Shown here piece after piece: positions 1-8,676 of a DNA stretch of 62,050 nt. Each line of letters opens with the position of its first letter. Positions within the stretch are counted from its first letter, which is position 1. Below the pieces are notes generated by a model. The model saw only the letters and a program-made list of their open reading frames with translations. It was not told where the DNA came from and did no database searches. The stretch is taken from the NCBI GenBank assembly GCA_964396055.1, contig CAYNDV010000009.1, positions 1 through 62,050 on the forward strand, in the 5' to 3' direction. Origin of the DNA: CAYJPV01 sp964396055 (GTDB taxonomy: Bacteria; Acidobacteriota; Vicinamibacteria; Vicinamibacterales; JAKQTR01). The position numbers and the translations under genes were made by a program.

Positions 1-794
<794 letters not shown>

Positions 795-799
795 GGCCC

Positions 800-2023
800 G
801 TGCCGTTCGAGCTGCAGATCGCCCTCCGGTACCTGACGGCGCGGCGCAAGCAGGCTTTCATCTCGGTCATCTCCCTCGTGTCCACGCTGGGGGTGACCCT
901 CGGCGTGACGGCGCTCATCCTGGCGCTGGCGCTGATGACAGGCCTGCAGCAGGAACTCCGCACCCGCATCCTCGGGGCGACCGCCCATGTCTTCGTCTGG
1001 ATCCAGGGCACGGACGGCCTGAGCCCCGCCGCCGAAGCGGCCGCCCTCGGCCGGGTGCCCGGCGTGGCCGGGGCGGCCCCCGCGATTCTCGGGAAGGCGT
1101 TGATCTCGACCGGCCGCGGCGAGGCGTTCATCACGCTGAAGGGGGTCGACCCCGCCCTCGAGGGCGGGGTGACGGACATCGCCTCCGCCATGACCGCTGG
1201 CGGCCTGGCCGCGCTGGCGGACGTCGAGGGCGCGCCGCCGGGCCTGCTCATCGGCACGGACCTGGCCCGACAGCTTGGCGTGGCCGTCGGCGATGAGGTC
1301 ACCATCCTCACGCCCCAGGGCACCCTGTCGCCGATGGGCGTGCTGCCGCGGTCGCGGCGGCTCCGTGTCGCCGGCCTGTTCACGCTGGGGCTCTTCGAGT
1401 TCGACTCGGCCTACGGATTCGTCTCGCTGCCGATGGCGCGGCGGCTGGTGGGGGAGTCGGACGTGGCGCTCATGCAGGTCCGCGTCACCGACATCTACGC
1501 CGCGCAGCAGGTGGCCGATCGCATCACCGCCACGCTCGGGCCGCGCTACCTGACCCAGACGTGGGCCGAACTGAACCGGGCGCTGTTCTCGGCGCTCTGG
1601 CTCGAGAAGATGGCCATCTCGATCACCATCGGGCTCATCGTGATGGTGGCGGCGCTGAACATTGTCGCCTCGCTGGTCCTGCTCGTCATGGAGAAGAGCC
1701 CGGACATCGCCATCCTGAAGACGATGGGCGCCCCGGCCCGGTCGGTGATGGTGATTTTCATGCTGCAGGGGCTGCTCATCGGCGCCGTCGGCACGGCGGC
1801 GGGCACGGGGCTTGGCTGGGGCCTGGCCACCCTGGCGGATCGTTACCAGCTGATTCGTGTCCCGATCGACGTCTACCAGATCGCCTACGTACCGTTCGTG
1901 GTCGAAGGTCTCGACCTGGCCGTCGTCGTGGCGTCGGCTCTCGTCATCTGCTTCCTGGCCACCCTCTACCCCTCCCGGCAGGCGGCCGAGCTGGACCCCG
2001 CCGAGGCCCTGCGGTTCGGATAG
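800..2023 (+). CDS. lolC: LolC/LolE-family lipoprotein-releasing permease
   Basis: Inner-membrane permease subunit of the Lol ABC system, which extracts outer-membrane lipoproteins for transfer to LolA. The 407-residue protein has the family layout: a short cytoplasmic N-terminus (ELQIALRYLTARRK), a first membrane helix near residues 20-45, a large periplasmic MacB-like domain, then three helices in the last 150 residues. It ends with the typical YPSRQAAELDPAEALRFG. The GTG start at 800 is the only start near the family N-terminus. LolD follows 5 bases after the stop. Only one LolC/E gene is present, so the complex may use a single permease type; I cannot choose between the names LolC and LolE. 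Confidence 0.9.
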   Translation: MPFELQIALRYLTARRKQAFISVISLVSTLGVTLGVTALILALALMTGLQQELRTRILGATAHVFVWIQGTDGLSPAAEAAALGRVPGVAGAAPAILGKALISTGRGEAFITLKGVDPALEGGVTDIASAMTAGGLAALADVEGAPPGLLIGTDLARQLGVAVGDEVTILTPQGTLSPMGVLPRSRRLRVAGLFTLGLFEFDSAYGFVSLPMARRLVGESDVALMQVRVTDIYAAQQVADRITATLGPRYLTQTWAELNRALFSALWLEKMAISITIGLIVMVAALNIVASLVLLVMEKSPDIAILKTMGAPARSVMVIFMLQGLLIGAVGTAAGTGLGWGLATLADRYQLIRVPIDVYQIAYVPFVVEGLDLAVVVASALVICFLATLYPSRQAAELDPAEALRFG

Positions 2024-2028
2024 GCGCC

Positions 2029-2703
2029 ATGCCGTTTGTCGAACTCGTGGACGTGCACAAGAGCTACCCGGTGGGCCGGGTGCAGTTGCGCGTCCTGCGC
2101 GGCGTCACGCTCGCCGTCGACGCTGGCCAGATGGTGGCCATCGTCGGCGCGTCCGGCGTCGGCAAGAGCACGCTCCTGCACGTGATCGGCGGCCTCGACC
2201 GGTGGGATCGCGGCGAGGTCCGGATCGACGGCGTTCCCCAGGGCGCCCTGCCGGACGCCGCGCGGGTGGCGTACCGGAACCGGCACGTGGGGTTCGTCTT
2301 CCAGTTCCATCACCTGCTGCCGGAGTTCAGCGCCGTCGAGAACGCCGAAATGCCCCTGCGCATCGCCCGGATGCCGCGGGCCGAGTCGCGGCCTCGCGCC
2401 GAGGCGCTGCTGGCGCGGGTGGGGCTGGCCGACCGGCTGTCGCACCGTCCGGGGATGCTGTCCGGAGGCGAGCAGCAGCGCGTGGCCATCGCGCGGGCCC
2501 TGGTGGCCCGGCCGCGGCTGCTGCTGGCGGACGAGCCCACCGGCGATCTGGACGAGCAGACCGCCGACGCGCTGCACGGCCTGCTCCGGGAGATGCACCA
2601 GGAACACGGCCTGACGTCCCTGATTGCCACCCACAACCCGCGCCTGGCGGGCATCTGCGACCAGGTCTGGCGCCTGGCCGACGGCCGGATCGAGCGGGCC
2701 TGA
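2029..2703 (+). CDS. lolD: lipoprotein-releasing system ATP-binding protein
   Basis: ATPase of the Lol lipoprotein exporter, 224 residues, the usual size. Walker A (GASGVGKST, residues 40-48), the ABC signature (LSGGEQQRVAIARAL), Walker B (LLLADEPTGDLD) and the switch histidine (IATHNPRLA) are all intact. I chose ATG 2029 because the family start (PFVELVDVHKSY) begins there; an open frame runs far upstream, but only as antisense-type shadow of the permease gene. It sits 5 bases downstream of the permease stop, so the pair form one operon, probably together with lysS. MacB-type ATPases are close relatives, but the paired LolC/E permease favours LolD. Confidence 0.93.
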   Translation: MPFVELVDVHKSYPVGRVQLRVLRGVTLAVDAGQMVAIVGASGVGKSTLLHVIGGLDRWDRGEVRIDGVPQGALPDAARVAYRNRHVGFVFQFHHLLPEFSAVENAEMPLRIARMPRAESRPRAEALLARVGLADRLSHRPGMLSGGEQQRVAIARALVARPRLLLADEPTGDLDEQTADALHGLLREMHQEHGLTSLIATHNPRLAGICDQVWRLADGRIERA

Positions 2704-2737
2704 CCCCGCATCCCCCGGTCCGGGCGGCCTTTGCCGT

Positions 2738-2743
2738 TATAAT
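2738..2743 (+). promoter_or_regulatory. probable -10 element for clpC
   Basis: A perfect TATAAT in a 70%-GC context, 50 bases upstream of the clpC ATG and just after lolD. No good -35 hexamer is visible at 17 bases. The same TATAATCG octamer recurs before the TonB-like gene and leuS, which supports its use as a promoter in this genome. Confidence 0.55.
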
Positions 2744-2793
2744 CGAAGACAGCCGCACCACAACCCAGGTGCCGCCTTCGCGCGGGTAGCCGG

Positions 2794-5166
2794 ATGTTCG
2801 AACGGTACACGGAACGGGCCAGGCGGGTGTTGTTCTTCGCCCGCTACGAGGCCAGCCAGCTCGGCAGTGTCTCGATCGAGACAGAGCACCTCCTGCTGGG
2901 ACTGATCCGGGAAGGCAAGGGCCTGACCAGCCGGATCTTCCAGCAGACGCAGGTGCAGCTCGACAGCATCCGGCGGGAGATCGAGGGCCGGACCGTGCTG
3001 CGGGAGAAGGTGTCGACATCGGTCGAGATCCCCTTCAGCGCCGAGACGAAGCGCGTGCTCCAGTTTGCCGCCGAAGAAGCCGACCGGCTGATGCACAACT
3101 ACGTCGGCACCGAGCACCTGCTGCTGGGCATCCTGCGGGAGGAACGGTCGCTGGCCGCCGCCATCCTGATGGAGCGGGGGATGCGGCTCAGCACGGTGCG
3201 CGAGGACATCGTCCAGCTGCTGAACGAGAAGACCACGGTGGCGCGGCCGAAGGAGACACCGCTGCTGGGCGAGTTCTGCCGCGACCTGACCGAAGCCGCC
3301 GGCGCCGGCAGGCTGGATCCGCTCATCGGCCGGGCGGCGGAACTCGAGCGGGTGCAGCAGGTGCTGTGCCGGCGCACGAAGAACAACGCCGTGCTCATCG
3401 GCGAGCCGGGCGTCGGCAAGACGGCCATCGTGGAGGGCCTGGCCCAGCGCATCGTGTCGGGCGACGTGCCGTTCTACCTGGCGGACAAGCGGATTCTCGC
3501 CCTGGACATCTCGCTGGTGGTGGCGGGGACCAAGTACCGCGGGCAGTTCGAAGAGCGGCTGAAGGCCATCCTGAAGGAACTCACGGAGAATACGAACGTC
3601 ATCGTCTTCATCGACGAACTGCATACGCTGGTCGGCGCCGGATCGGCCGAGGGGTCGCTCGACGCGGCGAACATCCTGAAGCCCGCCCTGTCGCGGGGCG
3701 AGATCCGCTGCATCGGCGCGACGACCCCGGCGGAGTACCGGAAGTACATCGAGAAGGACCGGTCGCTCGAGCGGCGGTTCCAGGCGGTGCGCGTCGAGGC
3801 GCCCGACGAGGCGCAGACCATCGAGGTGCTGCTGGGCGTGAAGGACCGGTACGAGGCGTTCCACCACGTCAGCTATACCCGCGAGGCGCTCGAGGCCGCC
3901 GTGTTCCAGGCGAGCCGGTACATCACGGACCGGTTCCTGCCCGACAAGGCCATCGACCTGCTGGACGAGGCGGGGGCGCGGGCCAAGCTGCGCGCGGCCG
4001 CCGACGCCGAGGCGGCCGTGGCGGTGGGCGTGGGCGTCGGCGCGGGCCAGGCGGCCGTGGGCGGGCTGCTGACGGGGCCAGGCGGCGGCGAGGCTGCGGG
4101 CGGCCGGACGACGCCGCGGCTGACGGTGGCCAAACACGAGATCGACGAAGTCGTCTCGAAGTGGACCGGGATTCCCCTCGCGTCGGTGACCCAGGACGAA
4201 GGGGACAAGCTGCTCCGCATGGAAGAGGACCTGCACCGGCGGGTCATCAGCCAGGACAAGGCCATCTCGGCGCTGTCGCGCGCCATCCGGCGGTCCCGGG
4301 CCGGCCTGAAGAGCCCGAACCGCCCGGTGGGGAGTTTCGTGTTCCTCGGCCCCACGGGGGTCGGCAAGACCGAACTGGCGAGGGCTCTGGCGGCGTTCCT
4401 GTTCGGGAGCGACGCGGCGCTGGTGCGCTTCGACATGTCGGAGTACATGGAGAAGCACGCGGTCTCGAAGCTGATCGGCTCGCCGCCCGGCTACGTGGGG
4501 CACGAGGAGGGGGGGCAGCTGACCGAGCGCATCAAGCGCAACCCGTACTCGGTGGTCCTGCTCGACGAGGTGGAGAAGGCGCATCCGGATCTGTTCAATA
4601 TCCTGCTGCAGGTGTTCGAGGACGGGCACCTGACCGACGGGCTGGGCAACCGGGTGAACTTCAAGAACACGATCGTGATCATGACGTCGAACATCGGCGC
4701 GCGCTTCATCCAGAAGCGCTCGGCCATGGGGTTCCAGTCGCCGGACGCCCACGAGGTGACGCGCAGCCTCTCGGACCTGGTGCTGGCGGAAGTCCGGCGG
4801 ACGTTCAACCCGGAGTTCATCAACCGGATCGACGAGATCATCGTGTTCGAGCCCCTGTCGGACGACGACCTGCGGCGTATCCTCGGGCTCATGGTGGAGC
4901 AGTTGAACGGGAACCTCGTCGATCGCCGGATTCGCCTGACCGTGACGCCGGAGGCGATGGGCTGGATCATCGACGTCACCTGCCGGGACCGGTCGTATGG
5001 TGCGCGGCCCCTGCGGCGGGCGATCCAGCGTTACATCGAGGACCCGCTGTCGGAGGAACTGATCCGCGGACACCTCGGCGCCGGGGAGGTCGAGGTGTAC
5101 CTGGACGGAGACGCGTTGCGGCACCGGCCGGCCGGGACCGGTGGGTCCGGCCGGCCGCTGGCCTGA
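2794..5166 (+). CDS. clpC: ClpC-type AAA+ unfoldase with a low-complexity middle segment
   Basis: ATP-driven unfoldase that feeds substrates to ClpP. The 790 residues contain two Clp-N repeats (about 1-140), a first AAA+ domain (Walker A GEPGVGKT, Walker B VIVFIDELHT), and a second AAA+ domain (GPTGVGKTEL, LLDEVEKAHP) followed by the D2-small domain. Canonical ClpC carries a coiled-coil M domain with a UVR motif between the two ATPases. Here residues about 402-446 are instead a Gly/Ala/Val-rich stretch (AVGVGVGAG and so on) before TVAKHEIDEVVSKWTGIPL. Adaptor control of the MecA/McsB kind is therefore unlikely to work in the usual way. It stands alone, with its own TATAAT upstream. ClpA is less likely because the N-domain and D2 are ClpC-like. 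Confidence 0.92.
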   Translation: MFERYTERARRVLFFARYEASQLGSVSIETEHLLLGLIREGKGLTSRIFQQTQVQLDSIRREIEGRTVLREKVSTSVEIPFSAETKRVLQFAAEEADRLMHNYVGTEHLLLGILREERSLAAAILMERGMRLSTVREDIVQLLNEKTTVARPKETPLLGEFCRDLTEAAGAGRLDPLIGRAAELERVQQVLCRRTKNNAVLIGEPGVGKTAIVEGLAQRIVSGDVPFYLADKRILALDISLVVAGTKYRGQFEERLKAILKELTENTNVIVFIDELHTLVGAGSAEGSLDAANILKPALSRGEIRCIGATTPAEYRKYIEKDRSLERRFQAVRVEAPDEAQTIEVLLGVKDRYEAFHHVSYTREALEAAVFQASRYITDRFLPDKAIDLLDEAGARAKLRAAADAEAAVAVGVGVGAGQAAVGGLLTGPGGGEAAGGRTTPRLTVAKHEIDEVVSKWTGIPLASVTQDEGDKLLRMEEDLHRRVISQDKAISALSRAIRRSRAGLKSPNRPVGSFVFLGPTGVGKTELARALAAFLFGSDAALVRFDMSEYMEKHAVSKLIGSPPGYVGHEEGGQLTERIKRNPYSVVLLDEVEKAHPDLFNILLQVFEDGHLTDGLGNRVNFKNTIVIMTSNIGARFIQKRSAMGFQSPDAHEVTRSLSDLVLAEVRRTFNPEFINRIDEIIVFEPLSDDDLRRILGLMVEQLNGNLVDRRIRLTVTPEAMGWIIDVTCRDRSYGARPLRRAIQRYIEDPLSEELIRGHLGAGEVEVYLDGDALRHRPAGTGGSGRPLA

Positions 5167-5182
5167 AACGTCTAAAACCCTG

Positions 5183-5188
5183 TAAACT
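5183..5188 (+). promoter_or_regulatory. possible -10 element for bamA
   Basis: TAAACT (within TGTAAACT) in the only AT-rich patch between clpC and bamA. It would give a leader of about 110 bases that includes the hairpin at 5202-5235. The -35 is not recognisable, so confidence is moderate to low. Confidence 0.35.
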
Positions 5189-5201
5189 ACTGTGATCGCA
5201 T

Positions 5202-5235
5202 GTCGCCCCCGCCGCCGGCGGGCGGCGGCGGCGAC
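5202..5235 (+). other. strong GC hairpin in the clpC-bamA gap
   Basis: Arms 5202-5216 and 5221-5235 form a 15-bp stem with one mismatch and a GGCG tetraloop. There is no T-tract after it, so it is not a classic intrinsic terminator. It could end clpC transcription with help from other factors, or be a structured leader of the bamA mRNA. Confidence 0.5.
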
Positions 5236-5305
5236 GCGAACGGGCCGACAGAGCCGGGGCCGGACACCTGCCTCCGGCTCCGGGCGATCCGGCAGGATAT
5301 CTGAC

Positions 5306-7864
5306 ATGCGGAAATCGACCACCGCCACGTGGCTGGCGGGTTTCGTGCTGGCCTTGACCCCGGGGGCGTGGGCCCAGGTCCCTGTCCAAGGGGCCGCGCC
5401 GGCGGCCCAGGCGACCCAGGCGGCGCCCAAGCTGCCGCCGGCCGGTTCGCCGCCGCTCCTGCGCTACATCGACCTGCGGTTCCCGACACAGGGCAACGTG
5501 TCGGTGATCGAGCCGCAGACCTACCTCTACTACGTGCAGAGCCGTCCGAGCCGGTCGAGCGACGGCGTCTGGGTGCCGTACGACGAGAAGGCGATTCTGG
5601 AGGACTTCAAGCGGCTCTGGGCGACGAATTTCCTCGACAACCTCTGGATCGAAGTGAAGGACGCGCCGTACGACAACGGCGTGATCGGCAAGCACGTCAT
5701 CTTCAACATGGAGGAGCGGCAGCGGGTCAAGATTGTCGACTACGAGGGCTCCAAGGAGATCGAGCAGTCGAAGATCGAGGAGAAGCTGCGCGAAGAGGGG
5801 GTCCAGATCCGCCTCGACTCGTTCATCGATCCGGGCCTCATCCGGCGGGTCGAGGGCATCGTGCGCGACATGTTCGCGGAGAAGGGCTTCGAGTTCGCGA
5901 CGGTGACGCACAGCATCCGCGAGGTGGCGGGCGGGCCCAAGACGATCCACCTCACGTTCCGGCTCAACGAGGGCCCGAAGGTCCGGATCCGGCGCGTCGA
6001 ATTCGTGGGCAACAAGGCCATCGGCGACGGCGCCCTCAAGCGCCAGATGAAGTCGAACAAGGAAGAGTGGTGGGTGCCGTTCTCGGGGCGCGGCACCTAC
6101 CAGGCGGTGAAGTTCGAGGAGGACGCCGACAAGGTCGTCGAGCACTACCGCAACGAGGGGTACGTCACGGCCCGCGTGGGTCAACCCGAGCTGAAGTACA
6201 TCGAGGACTCCACCGATCGCCGGACCCGGTACGTCGAACTGCGCGTGCCGGTGGTCGAAGGCGAGAAGTACCGGGTCGGCGACTTCACCTTCGACGGCAA
6301 CACGGTGGTGAAGTCCGAGGGGCTGCGGGAGCTGTTCAAGCTCAAGCCGGGCACGGTGTACAGTGAGAAGAAGATCCGCAAGGCCCTCGACAAGGCCCGT
6401 GAGGTGTACGGCTCGCTCGGCTACTTTGAGTTCACGGCCTACCCGGATCTGAAGCCGCGTGAACTGGGCGACGCGGCGCCGCTGGCGCCCGGGCCCGTCA
6501 CGCCGACCGTGGACGTGACGATGCGCGTCCAGGAAGGGAAGCAGTACTTCATCAACCGCATCACCTTCGTCGGCAACACGACGACGCGCGACAACGTCAT
6601 CCGGCGCGAGGTCCGCCTGTTCGAAGGCGGGGTGTTCAACACCGAGGCCCTGAAGTACAGCATCAAGCGCCTGAACCAGCTCGGCTACTTCAAGCAGCTC
6701 GAGGGCGGCAAGGACCTGAACGTCGACAAGACGCCAGGCGCCGACAACAAGGTCGACATCAAGCTGAAGCTCGAGGAGCAGAACCGGAACCAGCTGACCT
6801 TCGGCGCCGGGGTGTCGCAGTACGAGGGGTTCTTCGGCCAGCTGATGTTCCAGACCTCGAACTTCATGGGCCGGGGCGAGACGCTCAGCCTGTCGGCGCA
6901 GGTCGGGTCGCGGGCCAAGAACTACCAGATTGCCTTCACCGAGCCGTTCCTCTTCGACCGGCCGATCACCATCGGCGGCGACATCCACCGGACGCAGATT
7001 CGGTACCCGTACGCGTACACCCAGAACGCCACCGGCGGGGCGGTGTCGATGGGGTTCCAGGTGCGGGCGTTTTCGCGGATGTTCGCGACCTACAGTTACG
7101 AGCAGATCACCGTCACGGACCTGAACGAGGCGTACTTCGGCCAGCAGATCCCCCCGGGGGCCGTGTGGGTGGAGCCGCCGCTTCAGGACATCCGCAACCC
7201 CTTCATCCAGGATCTGCTGCTGACGGCCACGGGCGGGAAGCGCACCATCAGCAAGGTGGTGCCGAGCTTCGTCTACAACACGATCGACAACCCGATCTTC
7301 CCGTCGGCAGGTCGCCGGTTGTCGCTGGGCATCGACCTGGCCGGCCTCGGGGGCGACACGACGTTCATCAAGCCCGTGGTCGAGGGCGTGATCTACTGGC
7401 CGCAGACCCGGAGGCTCACCCTCGGGGCGCGGGCGCAGTGGCAGTACATCCGGCCCAGCGGCAACACGATCCTGCCGATGTTCGAGCGGCTCTTCCTGGG
7501 CGGCGAGTACAGCGTGCGCGGGTACGACATCCGCACGATCGGCCCGCGGGATCCCCTGTCGGGCCTCGTCATCGGCGGCAACAAGAGCCTGCTGTTCAAC
7601 GCCGAGTACATCTTCCAGGTGGCCGGACCCGTGCGGCTGCTGGCCTTCTTCGACGCGGGGCAGGTCATCCTGCGCGAGCAGTCCTACAGCTGGGAGGGGT
7701 TCAAGACGTCGACGGGCGCGGAGGTCCGGTTCTTCATGCCGGTCCTCAACGTGCCGTTCCGGCTGATCTTCGCCTACAACGGCAACCGGGAAGGCACGTA
7801 CGACAACCAGTTGCAGCCGACGAAGGACTTCGTGTTCCGGTTCGCCGTCGGCTCGACCTTCTAG
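5306..7864 (+). CDS. bamA: outer-membrane protein assembly factor BamA
   Basis: Omp85-family beta-barrel insertase of the outer membrane. I place the start at ATG 5306, where a clear signal peptide begins (MRKSTTATWLAGFVLALTPG, cleavage after AWA); the frame is open upstream to 5192 but that part is low-complexity leader. The mature protein (852 residues in all) has about five POTRA repeats (about residues 50-440), then the 16-strand barrel, with the lid-loop motif VRGYD and a C-terminal phenylalanine (FAVGSTF). skp follows, the usual partner for outer-membrane protein biogenesis. Length and motifs fit BamA; TamA is excluded by the number of POTRA repeats. Confidence 0.95.
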   Translation: MRKSTTATWLAGFVLALTPGAWAQVPVQGAAPAAQATQAAPKLPPAGSPPLLRYIDLRFPTQGNVSVIEPQTYLYYVQSRPSRSSDGVWVPYDEKAILEDFKRLWATNFLDNLWIEVKDAPYDNGVIGKHVIFNMEERQRVKIVDYEGSKEIEQSKIEEKLREEGVQIRLDSFIDPGLIRRVEGIVRDMFAEKGFEFATVTHSIREVAGGPKTIHLTFRLNEGPKVRIRRVEFVGNKAIGDGALKRQMKSNKEEWWVPFSGRGTYQAVKFEEDADKVVEHYRNEGYVTARVGQPELKYIEDSTDRRTRYVELRVPVVEGEKYRVGDFTFDGNTVVKSEGLRELFKLKPGTVYSEKKIRKALDKAREVYGSLGYFEFTAYPDLKPRELGDAAPLAPGPVTPTVDVTMRVQEGKQYFINRITFVGNTTTRDNVIRREVRLFEGGVFNTEALKYSIKRLNQLGYFKQLEGGKDLNVDKTPGADNKVDIKLKLEEQNRNQLTFGAGVSQYEGFFGQLMFQTSNFMGRGETLSLSAQVGSRAKNYQIAFTEPFLFDRPITIGGDIHRTQIRYPYAYTQNATGGAVSMGFQVRAFSRMFATYSYEQITVTDLNEAYFGQQIPPGAVWVEPPLQDIRNPFIQDLLLTATGGKRTISKVVPSFVYNTIDNPIFPSAGRRLSLGIDLAGLGGDTTFIKPVVEGVIYWPQTRRLTLGARAQWQYIRPSGNTILPMFERLFLGGEYSVRGYDIRTIGPRDPLSGLVIGGNKSLLFNAEYIFQVAGPVRLLAFFDAGQVILREQSYSWEGFKTSTGAEVRFFMPVLNVPFRLIFAYNGNREGTYDNQLQPTKDFVFRFAVGSTF

Positions 7865-7882
7865 GCCCGGACACCCCGGGCC
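7864..7882 (+). terminator. small hairpin after bamA
   Basis: GGCCCGG / CCGGGCC arms with a 5-base loop start at the bamA stop codon. There is no T-tract. It may be a weak terminator or an mRNA 3' stabiliser between bamA and skp. Confidence 0.3.
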
Positions 7883-7958
7883 CTGTGCGCGGCGGACCCT
7901 GCCGGGCCGGCCGGAGCGTGAGAGCGTAGTGAGTGTGACAAGGAAAGGGATCAGCAGC

Positions 7959-8597
7959 ATGAAAGCGTTCACCGTCACCGCAGTCATTGGTGGAGTCCTG
8001 TCGGCCGGCCTCGTCTTCGCCCAGCAGCCCCCGGCTCAGCAGCCCCCGGCCCAGCAGCCCCCGGCGGCAGCCGCGGCGGCCCCGGCCCAGCCGGCCCCGG
8101 CCCTCCGGTTCCCCGAGGGCGTGCGCTACGCCTTCGTGAACATCCAGCGCATCGCCGCCGAGTCCGCCGAGGGCAAGGCGTCGAGCAGCCGCATCGAGGG
8201 GCTGCGCGCCAAGAAGGCCGGCGAGCTGAACGACAAGAACAAGGCCGTCGAGGCGAACCAGACCAAGCTGCGCAGCGCGGTGATGAGCGAGGACGCCCGT
8301 GCCCAGGTGCAGAAGGACATCGACAAGATGCAGGTCGAGATCCAGCGCCTGACCCAGGACGCCCAGGCGGAGCTGCAGGAACTGCAGAACGAGCTGCAGC
8401 TCGACTTCCAGCGCAAGCTGGGCCCGGTGATCGAGGGCGTCGCGAAGGAGAAGGGCCTGCACATGCTCTTCAGCCAGAGCGACTCCGGCCTGGTGTGGGC
8501 CGACGGCGGCCTCGACCTGACGGGGGAGATCATCCGCCGGTTCGACGCCGCGGTGGCCAAGGCCCCGGCGCCCGCCCCGGCTGCGCCGAAGAAGTAA
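7959..8597 (+). CDS. skp: Skp/OmpH-family periplasmic chaperone
   Basis: Periplasmic holdase that escorts unfolded outer-membrane proteins to BamA. The chosen ATG (7959) gives a 212-residue precursor with signal peptide MKAFTVTAVIGGVLSAGLVFA; an in-frame GTG at 7929 would only add ten residues in front of it. After a Pro/Gln/Ala-rich spacer comes the OmpH core: YAFVNIQRIAAES, a long amphipathic helical hairpin (about residues 75-155) with many Lys/Glu/Gln, and the terminal strand region (GLVWADGGLDLTGEIIRRFD). The spacer contains three exact QQPPA repeats. A perfect hairpin terminator follows, so bamA-skp probably forms its own unit, separate from the fused fabZ-lpxA gene. Confidence 0.88.
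   Translation: MKAFTVTAVIGGVLSAGLVFAQQPPAQQPPAQQPPAAAAAAPAQPAPALRFPEGVRYAFVNIQRIAAESAEGKASSSRIEGLRAKKAGELNDKNKAVEANQTKLRSAVMSEDARAQVQKDIDKMQVEIQRLTQDAQAELQELQNELQLDFQRKLGPVIEGVAKEKGLHMLFSQSDSGLVWADGGLDLTGEIIRRFDAAVAKAPAPAPAAPKK
8022..8066 (+). repeat. 15-bp tandem repeat inside skp
   Basis: Three copies of a 15-base unit (cagcagcccccggcN) encode three QQPPA units directly after the Skp signal peptide. Copies differ only at the last base, so this is a recent in-frame minisatellite that could vary in copy number between strains. Confidence 0.85.
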
Positions 8598-8622
8598 CGC
8601 AGCCCCGTCCGTGGTGGTGACG

Positions 8623-8652
8623 GCGCCCGCCCCGCGCGCGCGGGGCGGGCGC
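8623..8652 (+). terminator. rho-independent terminator after skp
   Basis: A perfect 13-bp stem (8623-8635 with 8640-8652) and a GCGC loop are followed by GTTTCTCT. It lies 25 bases after the skp stop and ends 24 bases before the chosen lpxA-fusion start, separating the two transcription units. Confidence 0.8.
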
Positions 8653-8676
8653 GTTTCTCTGACAGAGGGCCCACGC

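Noticed and set aside
4976..7987. A 1003-codon open frame on the minus strand opposite bamA
   Set aside because: High-GC shadow: it mirrors bamA, has Arg/Pro/His/Leu-rich composition and no domain. The plus strand has a signal peptide, POTRA repeats and a barrel.
8611..8676. Upstream GTG start for the FabZ-LpxA fusion
   Set aside because: It would make the perfect skp terminator hairpin part of the coding sequence; GTG 8677 has a ribosome-binding site and sits at the start of the FabZ domain.
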